Source: CAUTUX01 sp963545485 (lineage in GTDB: Bacteria; Bacillota; Clostridia; Christensenellales; CAG-917). Taken from it: a stretch of DNA of 64,000 nt. Positions 19,255 to 28,794 of this stretch are shown piece by piece. The stretch covers positions 1-64,000 of the forward strand of contig CAUUJG010000001.1 of the NCBI GenBank assembly GCA_963545485.1, read 5' to 3'. A model generated the notes under the pieces. That model did no database searches. It saw only the letters and a list, made by a program, of their open reading frames with translations, and was not told the DNA's origin. Position 1 is the first letter of the stretch, and the number at the start of each line of letters is the position of its first letter. Position numbers and translations under genes: made by a program.

Positions 19255-19304
19255 TTAGCAATCTAGCACATCGAGCATTGGCACTCAAAGCACTCAACTG
19301 CTAA
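19255..19304 (-). promoter_or_regulatory. CIRCE-like operator(s) of hsp20
   Basis: Read on the minus strand, TTAGCAGTT-N9-GAGTGCCAA (19304 down to 19278) matches 15 of 18 arm positions of the HrcA target TTAGCACTC-N9-GAGTGCTAA. A second, weaker copy overlaps it and ends in GATTGCTAA at 19255-19263 (12 of 18). The better copy covers the predicted transcription start just below the -10 box. Confidence 0.65.
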
Positions 19305-19308
19305 ACAC

Positions 19309-19336
19309 ATAATACCACCATGAACATAGATGTCAA
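19309..19336 (-). promoter_or_regulatory. hsp20 promoter
   Basis: On the minus strand: TTGACA (19336-19331), 16 bases, TATTAT (19314-19309), immediately followed by the CIRCE-like element. This is a near-consensus sigma-A promoter. Confidence 0.75.
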
Positions 19337-19369
19337 CAGAATTTTTAAAAAATTTAAAAAAATTTGATA

Positions 19370-19397
19370 TTTACACATTTGGGGCTGTTATTGTAAT
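19370..19397 (+). promoter_or_regulatory. Possible promoter for the 19474 gene cluster
   Basis: TTTACA (19370-19375), 16 bases, TGTAAT (19392-19397). It diverges from the hsp20 promoter. The match is moderate and the region is very AT-rich, so this is tentative. Confidence 0.35.
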
Positions 19398-19473
19398 ATA
19401 TTTATATATACACTTTGAAAGAAAAAAATTTGTTTGTCATTATTTGAGTGACTTCATAGCTGGGGGGCGTTTC

Positions 19474-21678
19474 ATGAGTGATAGGAAGATTGAGATTATC
19501 AAGCTGATCAAATATTTAATATATTTTTTAGGAGTTCCGCTTTTCTTTCTAGCGGTCATTGTTCTTGCTGCTAAAGATGTAGTTGGAGTTGATGCATTCA
19601 CAACACAGGCATTTAAAACAGGAAAGCTTCCAGTATTGGCAAAAGCATACTATTATCCAATATGGATAGCATTGGGTCTTTTTATAATAATGTTGGGTTC
19701 TCATATTGCTATAGCTATAACAATTAAGAATTCAAGAATAAAAATGCTTTCAATGACAGCCGTAACTCTTGTCGTTATGTTGATTCCTCTTGTTTCGATA
19801 GACGGTGCATACAGAAGTAAGATAACAAAGATACAAGAAAGTGCTCCAAAAGGGGTAAATATTCAAAATTACGAAAAAATGTTGGGATATACAAGACCAA
19901 GAACAGGTGGCTATACAACATATTCAAGTCAATTTGCAGATAAAATAGAAACTTTTTTAAGAACATATCATATAAGCAGATATGTTCAATTTTATGGTAA
20001 TGCAACCGGATCATTTGCAAATCAACCACTAACATATTTTGATTTTGGAATTGATTATGACAAGAATGGCAAGCTTGAACCAGCGATAGGTGAGAATAAA
20101 AGAGACGATGAATTAATTAGAGTAAAGCCAACAGGTGCAAAATATAACAGAAAAGGGAAACTTATTGAAAACACAGGGTATCTCAAATTTGACGCAGAAG
20201 TATATAACGGAAGTGAGTGGGAGAAAAAGACATTTATTGAAAAAGATGTCACCATTTGGCAAGATGGAGATCAATATAGATATTTTAGAAAAACATATAT
20301 TCCACAATGGAAGCAAGGCAAATATGGATATGCATTATATAATGCGAACGGTGAGCTTGGGGATGGATATGTGTATAGTGTAGAAACAGCATTAAATGTA
20401 CTGTATGACTATTATTATGCAGTTGCTGAACTTGAAAAGAGTAGTCACACCGTCAATTATGATGAAATGTTGACCCTTGCAGAAGAGAGAAGAAGGGCAG
20501 ATTATGAAGCTAAAGGGATGCTTGATGTGTATGAAAGAGAAACAATACACAATAAAGAGAAATTCGGATTAACTAATGAAAAGCTTGATAAGATTGTTGG
20601 AACATTAACTTCAAGTGTTGCTCAACTAAAAGCATTGGGACAACTGGAAGATTTATTAGGAGGCAATATATCGGAACTCAAAAGGTTGCTGAATGAAGGA
20701 ATAAAATTTGGAGAGTTGCTAGATCATTTACCAACAATAGCCGGAATAAATTTAAAAGAAAAAATAAAACCTATATTTGAAAAGCTGGATTTGATGGAAG
20801 TAAAGATTACAATTAAAAAAGAACTTAATCCAAGCAATCCAAGTAATGAATATCCACAATTGCATCTTGTAATGGAGGATGCATCAGGGAAGTGGGCTAC
20901 AAATATATTCTTGGATGAGACAATGACTGTTAAACAATTGGGCGAAATAGTCAATGGTTTAATAGCGAATGTCTTGAAGATAACAGGACTTGATCCAAGT
21001 CTTATAAATACTGTAGTTGGACTTATTAAAGGCAAGTTACCTATAGAGTTCCATACTTTAGATGAAATGAAGGTTGGTAAATTTATAAATATCGAAAAGA
21101 CAATTAAGAAGTTGCTGGGTGGTATTTATTCATACCGTTCGCCAGTGTTAAAACCATTGTATGAATATTATGTTGATAAAAATGGTTCTGATTTTGAAAA
21201 AGCTGAACAGAAGTTATATGCACAAAGGGATTCAGCATTGGAAGAAGGTGGCTTAAGAGGAGCATTAGTAGGATCTACACTTATACCTAATGCGTCTTTC
21301 CTCGCTGGAGATAAACTTGGTGCAGGAGCAATGGTTGCAAAGCAAAGTCAATTTAACAATTTAGATGCAATTAATCAGCTAAAAATAGAAAATGAGCTTT
21401 TTCCTAAGATGTATCCAATCTTAATAGCAAGGGAAATGCTGATGGTATTTTTATTGATAGCAGTTTTTGCAACATTCCTTGCCTGCTATATATCAGCTAT
21501 GGAAGGAAAAATTATTGAGAATATAGGCAAAATACAAGAAAAGAAAGCAAAAGCGAAAAAGGAAAAATTAGAAGAAAAAGAAATTGCGGAAAAGGAACAA
21601 AACGAAGTAAAAGATGAAAATGAAATTAAAATTAATGAAAGCACGAAAGATAAGAGCGAAGGGGGCGAAGAAAAATGA
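19474..21678 (+). CDS. Large membrane protein of unknown function (cluster gene A)
   Basis: About 734 residues from ATG 19474, preceded by a GGGGGG ribosome binding site; the frame is open back to 19330 but that part overlaps the hsp20 promoter. Layout: three N-terminal hydrophobic segments (about 12-32, 60-82, 90-112), a long extracytoplasmic region with many YDYYY/GxYGYALYN aromatic stretches and helical parts, one C-terminal membrane segment (about 650-672) and a Lys/Glu-rich cytoplasmic coiled tail. I recognise no family. The stop overlaps the next start (ATGA), so it is coupled to gene B, which has a similar layout. Confidence 0.7.
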   Translation: MSDRKIEIIKLIKYLIYFLGVPLFFLAVIVLAAKDVVGVDAFTTQAFKTGKLPVLAKAYYYPIWIALGLFIIMLGSHIAIAITIKNSRIKMLSMTAVTLVVMLIPLVSIDGAYRSKITKIQESAPKGVNIQNYEKMLGYTRPRTGGYTTYSSQFADKIETFLRTYHISRYVQFYGNATGSFANQPLTYFDFGIDYDKNGKLEPAIGENKRDDELIRVKPTGAKYNRKGKLIENTGYLKFDAEVYNGSEWEKKTFIEKDVTIWQDGDQYRYFRKTYIPQWKQGKYGYALYNANGELGDGYVYSVETALNVLYDYYYAVAELEKSSHTVNYDEMLTLAEERRRADYEAKGMLDVYERETIHNKEKFGLTNEKLDKIVGTLTSSVAQLKALGQLEDLLGGNISELKRLLNEGIKFGELLDHLPTIAGINLKEKIKPIFEKLDLMEVKITIKKELNPSNPSNEYPQLHLVMEDASGKWATNIFLDETMTVKQLGEIVNGLIANVLKITGLDPSLINTVVGLIKGKLPIEFHTLDEMKVGKFINIEKTIKKLLGGIYSYRSPVLKPLYEYYVDKNGSDFEKAEQKLYAQRDSALEEGGLRGALVGSTLIPNASFLAGDKLGAGAMVAKQSQFNNLDAINQLKIENELFPKMYPILIAREMLMVFLLIAVFATFLACYISAMEGKIIENIGKIQEKKAKAKKEKLEEKEIAEKEQNEVKDENEIKINESTKDKSEGGEEK

Positions 21679-23399
21679 TAGATGAAAAAATGGAAAATAA
21701 TGAAAGCAATTTAAACGATCATACAACCTCTGTAAATGAAAATGAAACAAAACAAGATATGAAAAAGAAAGAAAAAATAAGCCCTGATACAACGGCTGTG
21801 CTTATGTTTGTATTTACAATTGTGCTCTTAGCACTACCATTTTTGACAATGTTTATTTATGCAATGGCTGTTGGCGTAAAAGCAAGTAAATTGATGCCAT
21901 ATTATTCTTTTTGGCCATTCCTTGGGGCATTGTTTCTTATAATTGTAGCAATACCATATGTAATATCTGTACCACTTATCCTTAGACCAAGATCAAAGAG
22001 TTCAGCAAGAACACAAACAATCAAAACAGGAATTGCATATTTCGGAATCTTGTTGGTTTTAGTGCTTGCACTTGATTATGTTCTTCCGAACCAAATAAGA
22101 GAGGCAACTCAAAAGACATTATTAATGGAAGATATATATTACAATACTGATCAGCAAATAGAAGCGATAGGGAAACTTGATAGAAAATACTTTATGACAA
22201 CAATTACGGCTGGTGCATATGATCCAGCTATTGGATACGAAGCATTATCAACGCCTATAGGTGGATTGGTCGATCATAAAAAGGGAGATCCAATTACCGG
22301 ATATGAAAATCAGTTCATAGATGAAACATATAGAAAATATGCTGACAATGAAACATTAGTATCTAATACTATTAAGAATTTTAATAGTAATCAGAAGGAA
22401 TTTTTTGATTATTTATATAGCAACCATGTGTTGCGAGATATGGATTACTCTTTAAAAGCTGGAGAAGAAGGTGTTAGAAAGAGAAGAGCAATAGCGTTGG
22501 CTGTATTTGAAAAACAATATCCAGTATTTGAAAAAATATGTAAAGTTGGATTTAAAGATAAAAAGATGAAGCAACTCAGAGCACAAAATTTTGCATCACT
22601 TGATAAAGATGGCTATCAAACATTTCTTGATCCAGGGATTTCGTATGCACAAGCTGAGGGTAGACAGACTCCAGGGATGCTGTTTAGATTGATTGCTAAC
22701 CCTAGAAATGAAAAAACATATGCAGTTGATGCACATGGAAATAAGATAGATCCTGTAAAAGATGCAGATAAGCAAGTTGGATGGCATGGGCATTTGTTTA
22801 TGACAAGTGATATGAAGTTGCTTGAAGAATACAAAAGAGCAGGCGGCGAATTTAAAAATGGTAAGAGTACGGATTTTGTAAAATCAAAAGGGCGTATAAT
22901 TCATGAAAATGGACAAGTTGAAGTTGCTATGAAATGGACAGTTCTTGATATGGACGGCAAGCCACAAACATTGGTTAAAAAAGATTTGGGTAGTCTTAAA
23001 ATTGCAGGGTTTGAATTAGGAAATATAGTAAAGGGGCTTCTAGATAATGCTACAGTAGTTCAAACATTGAATCAGCTTCTGGAAGGGACTCCTGACGGGA
23101 ATGGAGTGTCAAAATTAGTTAATATGTTAAGCGGAGGAGCAAAACTTGGAATTAATCCATATCTTGATGATGATGGTGTGTTTAATGTAGAGCTATATCC
23201 GCAAAATGCAAAAGTAGGACAACTTGGATATCAAGATGCTTCATGGCTGAATTCAAGTGCACAGTTGCTTGGAGTTATAAATCTTACTGCAGTAAGAAGA
23301 AATGTGTATATTGTGGGAGCTATAGGTTTCCTTACGGTAATAGGTGCTTGTGTGTTAAGAGAAGAAAGACTTAATATTAAGGCAAAAAAGGGAATATAG
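21675..23399 (+). CDS. Membrane protein of unknown function (cluster gene B)
   Basis: 574 residues. A charged, asparagine-rich cytoplasmic N-tail (about 1-35) is followed by three hydrophobic segments (about 37-60, 72-95, 112-132), a large extracytoplasmic domain and a single C-terminal membrane segment (about 543-560) ending in a basic tail. The arrangement mirrors gene A, suggesting partners or distant paralogs in an envelope complex. Segments such as YALDxxGNKIDP and LNQLLEGTPDG carry no catalytic motif I know. It overlaps gene A by four bases; the lipoprotein follows after 30 bases. Confidence 0.7.
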   Translation: MIDEKMENNESNLNDHTTSVNENETKQDMKKKEKISPDTTAVLMFVFTIVLLALPFLTMFIYAMAVGVKASKLMPYYSFWPFLGALFLIIVAIPYVISVPLILRPRSKSSARTQTIKTGIAYFGILLVLVLALDYVLPNQIREATQKTLLMEDIYYNTDQQIEAIGKLDRKYFMTTITAGAYDPAIGYEALSTPIGGLVDHKKGDPITGYENQFIDETYRKYADNETLVSNTIKNFNSNQKEFFDYLYSNHVLRDMDYSLKAGEEGVRKRRAIALAVFEKQYPVFEKICKVGFKDKKMKQLRAQNFASLDKDGYQTFLDPGISYAQAEGRQTPGMLFRLIANPRNEKTYAVDAHGNKIDPVKDADKQVGWHGHLFMTSDMKLLEEYKRAGGEFKNGKSTDFVKSKGRIIHENGQVEVAMKWTVLDMDGKPQTLVKKDLGSLKIAGFELGNIVKGLLDNATVVQTLNQLLEGTPDGNGVSKLVNMLSGGAKLGINPYLDDDGVFNVELYPQNAKVGQLGYQDASWLNSSAQLLGVINLTAVRRNVYIVGAIGFLTVIGACVLREERLNIKAKKGI

Positions 23400-23429
23400 T
23401 AATATTTATATAGGAAAGAGGAGGAAATT

Positions 23430-26021
23430 ATGAAAAAAGTACTAAGAGGTATGTTAATCACACTTATAGTTGCGATGCTTGCATTGTTAGGGCTGGGAGC
23501 TTCTGGATGTGCAAAGAAAAATAAAAAGAACCCACAACAACAAGAAGAGCAGAACAAAGGAGAAAAGGATCAAAAGAAGGCGTATGGCGATATTTTGAGT
23601 GATTTAAATAAAGCAATAAGTAATGCGGGAAAAGATCCGGTTGACCCTGATAAAGTTGTAAATGCTAGTGCAGATTTCACATTGAAAGTTGGACAAAGTG
23701 ATAGAGTCGGAGATTTTGTTAAAAATTCAGATGTTGAATATCAGATTAAAACGAATGTTGTGATAGATCGTAAAAATGGATATAAAAACAGTGCATTCTA
23801 CGCATCAGTTTATAATAAAACTGCAGAGAAAACAGTAGGGTCAGTTGCGTATTTCTTAAACAAAATGGACACTGTATATTTTGATATAGCCGGTAAAAAA
23901 GTAGAGTTTAAATTTGATGCGGGGAAATACAATGATGGAAGTGATAGCTCATATCCTGCGATGATTAAAGAATTGTTTGATAGCGAAAATGGGCTAAGAG
24001 ATAAACTCATGAATGAGTTTGGCATGGATTTGAATAATGCAAGCGATGCTATGAGTAAAATGTTAAAAGCCATTACGTCTAAACCTCTGATAGAACATTA
24101 TAGAAATCTTATATCTTCATTTGGTTCAGAATTTTCATTAAATAAAGCTATAAATGCATTAATTAAAGATATAAAGGTGTATTCATCAAAGACTAACAAA
24201 GAAGTATCTATAGTTGAATTTGTTAAAGAAATGATAGAAGGGAATGAAGCTATATTGAATAGTGTTGGAATTGATGCTAGTAAAATATTTAATTCCCAAA
24301 ATGAAATTGACTTATATGAGGTACTTAAAAATGACACAATAAGAAGTACACTTAAGATAGTTGCAGATAAAGCAAAGAATCAGCTCACAATAGGAAAACT
24401 TGGATTAATAGGTAAGGCAATAAAAGGAGCTCTTGGAGATAGCGATTCTTTGATGTTCAGATATGATAAAAATGGCGATGCATTATCTGCAATAGAATTT
24501 GCCATGAAACTTGGTAGTTACAAAGTGGAAAAGAATGGGGTCAAAAAGGGACTTGGATTTAAAACAAGAATTGAAAATATGATTGCAAAACAATATAAAG
24601 ATGATCCTACGCAAGAAGATATAGCAAGCACATTTGGAATTAATTTAAGTGATTATAAACAAGATTATAAAGTAGTTTCCGAGACAACTTACGAGATAGA
24701 AGGATTAAAATTGAATTTAAGTAAAGTTTCGAAATCTTTTAGTGATACAGATATATTTAATACAGTTGATGAATCCGAAAAGATAACATTAAAGGGCGAA
24801 TATACACTAGATCTATTTAATGAAAGCGGAAATAAAACAGCTGGCTACTTTACAGCAACAAATAAAAAAGGAGAGGTACTGTTACAAGCAACATTTAATG
24901 GAAATACATTTGAATTGGAAGTAACAGATAACAAAGTTGGCGGAGTTCCTGCATCAAAGATATTCCATTATTCATCTAAGCATTTTATTAAAGCATTGGC
25001 TTCAGTAAAGACAAAAGATGACGCTTTCAGACATGCAGCACATAATGAAGCAGAAGAATTGGCAAAAGCAATTTTCGAGAAATATTATAGTACCGTAGAA
25101 GCTGCGGCTGCAGATAGTGATGCTACAACATTTGATAAATATGAGAAAGATCCAGAAGATGCAAATAAAGCAATTAAGCAATTTGGATTTGGAGTAGGTA
25201 GCAAAATAAAAGCAAATGCACCTAAGAAATTTAGAATAAATAATGTCAATGTTGTTAAGTTCTTTAGAGAAAGATTTATACATCAAGATGATCAGTATAA
25301 AAATCTTAAAGCAGCAAGATCAAAGTTTAGAAATCTTACATTCACAGGAGAGAAGAATTTTGTAGACTTAGTAAAGATGATGTTGGAATCAGTTAAGAGT
25401 TATACAGCTGATACATTGGAGCTTAATAAAAAATCAGCTCTCAGTGCATACTTTAAGACAATAGGGAATGGAGATAGAGATGAGATAGTCGCATATCAAC
25501 TTGCTTTGGACAGTAAATATGTTGAGGCATATAATCATTTAGGAATCTTTACAAAATCATTGGAAGAAATTGATAAAATGACTGGAGAAGATAAGGAAAA
25601 GGCATTAAAGAAGTTCAAAGAAGAAGCAAGAGAAGCGTTAAAGTATCAGTATGGTGATATTGGTTATAAGTACGATAATTATAAAGAAAAATTTAAGGAT
25701 CATGCGGTATCACAAGAGCAGTTTGATGAAACTTTAGCAAATTATGGAGTTGGTAGAATCTTAGGAATTCTTCAGGGTTCAAATGGCATTACAAATGCTA
25801 AAGATATGGTAAGAGCATTTAATGAATCAAATGGAACACTCAAGATGACATTGATTGATGGTGGAATAAAGTTTGAATCTGAGGTGGGAATTAAATCAGG
25901 ATTTACAATAAAAACAACATCAAAGACAGAGTGTGTTGTTGGGGAAAATGCAAATTCAAAGAATGAAGGTGCAACATTTGTTCCAGATTATGATAGTGAT
26001 TTTGCTAAGTATATAGCGTAA
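23430..26021 (+). CDS. Large lipoprotein of unknown function (cluster gene C)
   Basis: 863 residues with a lipoprotein signal ending in Cys27 (GASGC), then a Lys/Gln/Glu-rich linker (about 28-55). The first domain alternates strands of the type FYASVYNKTAEKTVG and VYFDIAGKKVEFKFD, which recalls LolA/LppX-like lipoprotein folds, but this is a guess. The remainder is mostly helical and charged. AGGAGG precedes the ATG. As the last gene before a terminator it probably works outside the membrane with genes A and B. Confidence 0.7.
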   Translation: MKKVLRGMLITLIVAMLALLGLGASGCAKKNKKNPQQQEEQNKGEKDQKKAYGDILSDLNKAISNAGKDPVDPDKVVNASADFTLKVGQSDRVGDFVKNSDVEYQIKTNVVIDRKNGYKNSAFYASVYNKTAEKTVGSVAYFLNKMDTVYFDIAGKKVEFKFDAGKYNDGSDSSYPAMIKELFDSENGLRDKLMNEFGMDLNNASDAMSKMLKAITSKPLIEHYRNLISSFGSEFSLNKAINALIKDIKVYSSKTNKEVSIVEFVKEMIEGNEAILNSVGIDASKIFNSQNEIDLYEVLKNDTIRSTLKIVADKAKNQLTIGKLGLIGKAIKGALGDSDSLMFRYDKNGDALSAIEFAMKLGSYKVEKNGVKKGLGFKTRIENMIAKQYKDDPTQEDIASTFGINLSDYKQDYKVVSETTYEIEGLKLNLSKVSKSFSDTDIFNTVDESEKITLKGEYTLDLFNESGNKTAGYFTATNKKGEVLLQATFNGNTFELEVTDNKVGGVPASKIFHYSSKHFIKALASVKTKDDAFRHAAHNEAEELAKAIFEKYYSTVEAAAADSDATTFDKYEKDPEDANKAIKQFGFGVGSKIKANAPKKFRINNVNVVKFFRERFIHQDDQYKNLKAARSKFRNLTFTGEKNFVDLVKMMLESVKSYTADTLELNKKSALSAYFKTIGNGDRDEIVAYQLALDSKYVEAYNHLGIFTKSLEEIDKMTGEDKEKALKKFKEEAREALKYQYGDIGYKYDNYKEKFKDHAVSQEQFDETLANYGVGRILGILQGSNGITNAKDMVRAFNESNGTLKMTLIDGGIKFESEVGIKSGFTIKTTSKTECVVGENANSKNEGATFVPDYDSDFAKYIA

Positions 26022-26040
26022 GAACAACTTTAGTATGTTT

Positions 26041-26069
26041 AAAAGGGCGGGTGCATACCCGCCTTTTTT
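26041..26069 (+). terminator. Rho-independent terminator
   Basis: GGCGGGT, loop GCAT, ACCCGCC, then a run of seven T. It closes the three-gene cluster ending at 26021. Confidence 0.92.
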
Positions 26070-26101
26070 ATTGGACAAAGAAATGGCGAATTGTTTTTAT
26101 T

Positions 26102-26129
26102 TTGAAATACAATTTAATAAAGGTACAAT
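26102..26129 (+). promoter_or_regulatory. Promoter for the M28-like gene
   Basis: TTGAAA (26102-26107), 16 bases, TACAAT (26124-26129), followed by AAGGGA and the GTG start at 26154. Confidence 0.6.
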
Positions 26130-26153
26130 AAAAAAGGATAGTGAAGGGAAGTA

Positions 26154-27401
26154 GTGGGTAAAGAGTTTAGAGAAGACAATATATCTGAAGAAATGATGCA
26201 ACAAGCCACATATATTGAAGATGCGGAATTTGCAGTTCCTGGAACTATTTATGAAGTTGAGGTTGCCCGTCATTTAAGAGATAATTTTGAAACAAAGACG
26301 GGAAAACATGCCAGGCTTGAGCCATATAGGCTATCAGGAGTTTTCGGAAGAAAAGCAATGCCATATTTGTCTATATGGTATTTCGTTAGTATGGTGATTT
26401 TCTTTTGTTCATTTCTTCCAAACCCTAATATGAGATACATGAATATAATATTGGCAATTTTTAGTTTTCTTATATTATCTATTGGGGTAACAATTCATAG
26501 CTTATTTTTATATGGAGTTGGTAAATTTAAATGGGGACATGCTGCAAAATTTTCATATAATGTTATTGCGGGCGATATTAGTTCACCAGATAAGAAAAAT
26601 ATAATTTTATGTTCTAATCATGATGCCAAGTATGGTTCCTTTTTAAAGGATTATGCATTTTCGAAAAAACTAACATCAATTGCGTTGCCTATTGCAACTG
26701 CAATTTACATGTTGCTAATAATTATTAGAGCTATAATTGCAGATACGAATCCTCAGATAGTTGCGGTATTTGTTGTGTTACCTCTGATATCTGTGGGCTT
26801 TTCAGTTTATTTAGTAATTTCACATTTTTCACTTTTTAAAAAAAATATAATAACCAATAATGGAATTGGTGTTGCAGTAACGGAGAAACTCTTTGAATAT
26901 TTTTCTCATGAAGGTAATGAACTTAAAAATTACAACATAAAGTTGGTTAGTTTTGGCGGAGAAACTGCTGCGAATTCAGGTAGCAAAGCATTTTTTAGTG
27001 ATCAGAATAAATCGAATGGAGATATAGTAATAAATGTAGTTGATATAGTCAGCGGAGAATATAGAATAAGTTTCCCAAGAACAAAAGATAGAAGTAGTGG
27101 AGAATATTTTAGTAAGTTTTGTAGTCATGTTTATGAAGAAGACAAAAATATTGTCAGAGAGAATGGCAAAGTAATTGAGAAGATGCTTGATATTGACAAA
27201 CGCTACGCATCAGATATAGCAAAAAAATATGGATGTACTTCGGTAACGATATATGCAAAAAAGAGCAAAATTTTAAATTATCAGCCTACTCTTAACGATA
27301 TAGCGACATTATACAATTTAATCAAAAACGCACTTATAAAAATTGATAAGGAGCATGAAATTGAAGACAAAAACAATTCAGAACACGAGGAGACTGTTTA
27401 A
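26154..27401 (+). CDS. Membrane protein with degenerate M28-peptidase-like domain
   Basis: 415 residues, GTG start. Two hydrophobic segments (about 77-95 and 100-125) are followed by NVIAG...NIILCSNHDAKYGS, resembling the M28 aminopeptidase entry strand with the zinc-ligand HxD region (His156, Asp157). Two more membrane segments (about 180-202 and 205-227) are inserted before the TNNGIGVAV block. At the M28 positions GANDNGSG the bridging Asp is Asn235, and the EE pair is Glu270-Thr271 in SFGGETAANSGS. Two metal ligands therefore appear lost, so peptidase activity is doubtful. The alignment is by eye. The 3' end overlaps the PTS-like gene by 47 bases. Confidence 0.55.
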   Translation: MGKEFREDNISEEMMQQATYIEDAEFAVPGTIYEVEVARHLRDNFETKTGKHARLEPYRLSGVFGRKAMPYLSIWYFVSMVIFFCSFLPNPNMRYMNIILAIFSFLILSIGVTIHSLFLYGVGKFKWGHAAKFSYNVIAGDISSPDKKNIILCSNHDAKYGSFLKDYAFSKKLTSIALPIATAIYMLLIIIRAIIADTNPQIVAVFVVLPLISVGFSVYLVISHFSLFKKNIITNNGIGVAVTEKLFEYFSHEGNELKNYNIKLVSFGGETAANSGSKAFFSDQNKSNGDIVINVVDIVSGEYRISFPRTKDRSSGEYFSKFCSHVYEEDKNIVRENGKVIEKMLDIDKRYASDIAKKYGCTSVTIYAKKSKILNYQPTLNDIATLYNLIKNALIKIDKEHEIEDKNNSEHEETV

Positions 27402-28461
27402 CAGATATTTCGTTGAAGGATTTTCAGGAATGGCAAAAGGACTCTTTTGCACACTGATAGCAGGGACGATTCTTGAACTATTTGGAAAACTAATAAATGA
27501 AGTGGACCCTAAAAGAACAGGAGCTTTTATATTAGCAATATGTAAGATAGCGAAGTTTCTTATGGGAGCAGGAATAGGGATAGGGATAGCACTTCAGTTG
27601 AAAACACACCCTATAGTAGTTGTAACGGCGGCTATAGCAGGAATGTTGGGATCATTTTCTTATGAGATAATAAGGGGAGAGTTCGTAACAAAAATAGCTA
27701 GGTTGCCTATAGGAGATCCAATAGGGGCGTATGTTGTATCTGTAATATCAATAGAGTTGGGACAACATATATCAAAAAAATTTAAATTGGCACTGATAGG
27801 TATTCCAATATTCATGTTTTTATATATATCAATAGGAATATTTATAGCTTACCCGTTTGTATTATTATTTAGACAGATCTCAAAACTTATTGACATTGCA
27901 ACGGGACTTGCTCCATTTTCAGCTGGGATTGTATTATCTTTTTCAATGGGTCTTCTTCTCACTATGCCAACATCTTCAGCAGCAATTTGGGTTGCAGTTG
28001 CAAAAGGTAATTTATCGTCAAATATGCTACTTGCTGGAGGAGCTGCATGCGTAGGATGTGCATGTCATATGATAGGATTCGCAGTTGCAAGTTTTAAAGA
28101 AAACAAGTGGAGAGGATTGCTGGCACAAGGTTTGGGGACATCAATGCTGCAAATTCCAAATATTATGAAAAATCCATCAATATTATATCCGGCAGTTATT
28201 TCAAGTATTATCGCTGGACCATATGCTACAGTTATATTTAAATTGAAATCAACAGCATCTGGAGGCGGAATGGGAACATCTGGACTGGTTGGAGTAATAG
28301 AAACTGTCCGGGCAAGTTTAGATTCTACGGTAACAGGAGTTGCAAATACGGTTATAGGTATTTTTGTTTGTTTTATATTAATCCCAGTTATTGTTAGCTT
28401 ATCAGTTAGCACTATACTGAGGAATAGAGGCATTATAAAATTTGGAGATATGAAAATTTAA
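27355..28461 (+). CDS. PTS EIIC_2-type membrane permease
   Basis: About 368 residues with nine or ten hydrophobic segments and the pattern of the PTS_EIIC_2 family: GMAKGLFCTLIAGTILE near the start, PIGDPIGAYV, then LLTMPTSSAAIWVA, GCACHMIGFAV and the GLGTSMLQIPNI block. It likely moves a sugar or related solute; no PTS IIA or IIB domain is nearby, so phosphotransfer is unproven. AAGGAG lies one base before ATG 27355 and seven before TTG 27361, so TTG 27361 may be the true start. It overlaps the M28-like gene. Confidence 0.75.
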   Translation: MKLKTKTIQNTRRLFNRYFVEGFSGMAKGLFCTLIAGTILELFGKLINEVDPKRTGAFILAICKIAKFLMGAGIGIGIALQLKTHPIVVVTAAIAGMLGSFSYEIIRGEFVTKIARLPIGDPIGAYVVSVISIELGQHISKKFKLALIGIPIFMFLYISIGIFIAYPFVLLFRQISKLIDIATGLAPFSAGIVLSFSMGLLLTMPTSSAAIWVAVAKGNLSSNMLLAGGAACVGCACHMIGFAVASFKENKWRGLLAQGLGTSMLQIPNIMKNPSILYPAVISSIIAGPYATVIFKLKSTASGGGMGTSGLVGVIETVRASLDSTVTGVANTVIGIFVCFILIPVIVSLSVSTILRNRGIIKFGDMKI

Positions 28462-28471
28462 AAAATTTTGT

Positions 28472-28501
28472 TTGACTTGATAATCCAGCAATTTATATAA
28501 T
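28472..28501 (+). promoter_or_regulatory. rpmE promoter
   Basis: TTGACT (28472-28477), 18 bases, TATAAT (28496-28501). The leader that follows contains an ACATGT-GCAGG-ACATGT hairpin (28518-28534) before the AGGAGG site. Confidence 0.7.
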
Positions 28502-28563
28502 TTTAAAACGGTCATATACATGTGCAGGACATGTGTGGATGTGTAAAACAGCAGGAGGTAAAT

Positions 28564-28773
28564 ATGAAAAAAGACATTCATCCAGATTATCATGAGGCAA
28601 CGGTAGTATGTGCCTGTGGCAATACATTTAAAACCGGAACAACAAAGAAAGGCGATGAAATTAGAATTGATATTTGCTCAAAATGTCATCCATACTTCAC
28701 AGGGAAACAGAAGCTCGTTGATAGTGGCGGAAGAGTAGATAAATTCAAAAAGAGATACAGTCTCGAAAAATAA
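28564..28773 (+). CDS. rpmE: 50S ribosomal protein L31, zinc-binding form
   Basis: 69 residues starting at ATG 28564, placed by AGGAGG nine bases upstream (the frame is open 14 codons further). The C+ cysteines are present: CACG near residue 15-18 and ICSKC near 37-41. The sequence MKKDIHPDYHEATVVCACG is typical of L31. It heads the conserved Clostridial order rpmE, DUF1385, prmC, prfA. Confidence 0.95.
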   Translation: MKKDIHPDYHEATVVCACGNTFKTGTTKKGDEIRIDICSKCHPYFTGKQKLVDSGGRVDKFKKRYSLEK

Positions 28774-28794
28774 TTTTGGAATCATGTTTTCAAC

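Noticed and set aside
19330..19473. Upstream extension of cluster gene A
   Set aside because: It overlaps the hsp20 promoter, has no ribosome binding site and its composition differs; ATG 19474 has GGGGGG.
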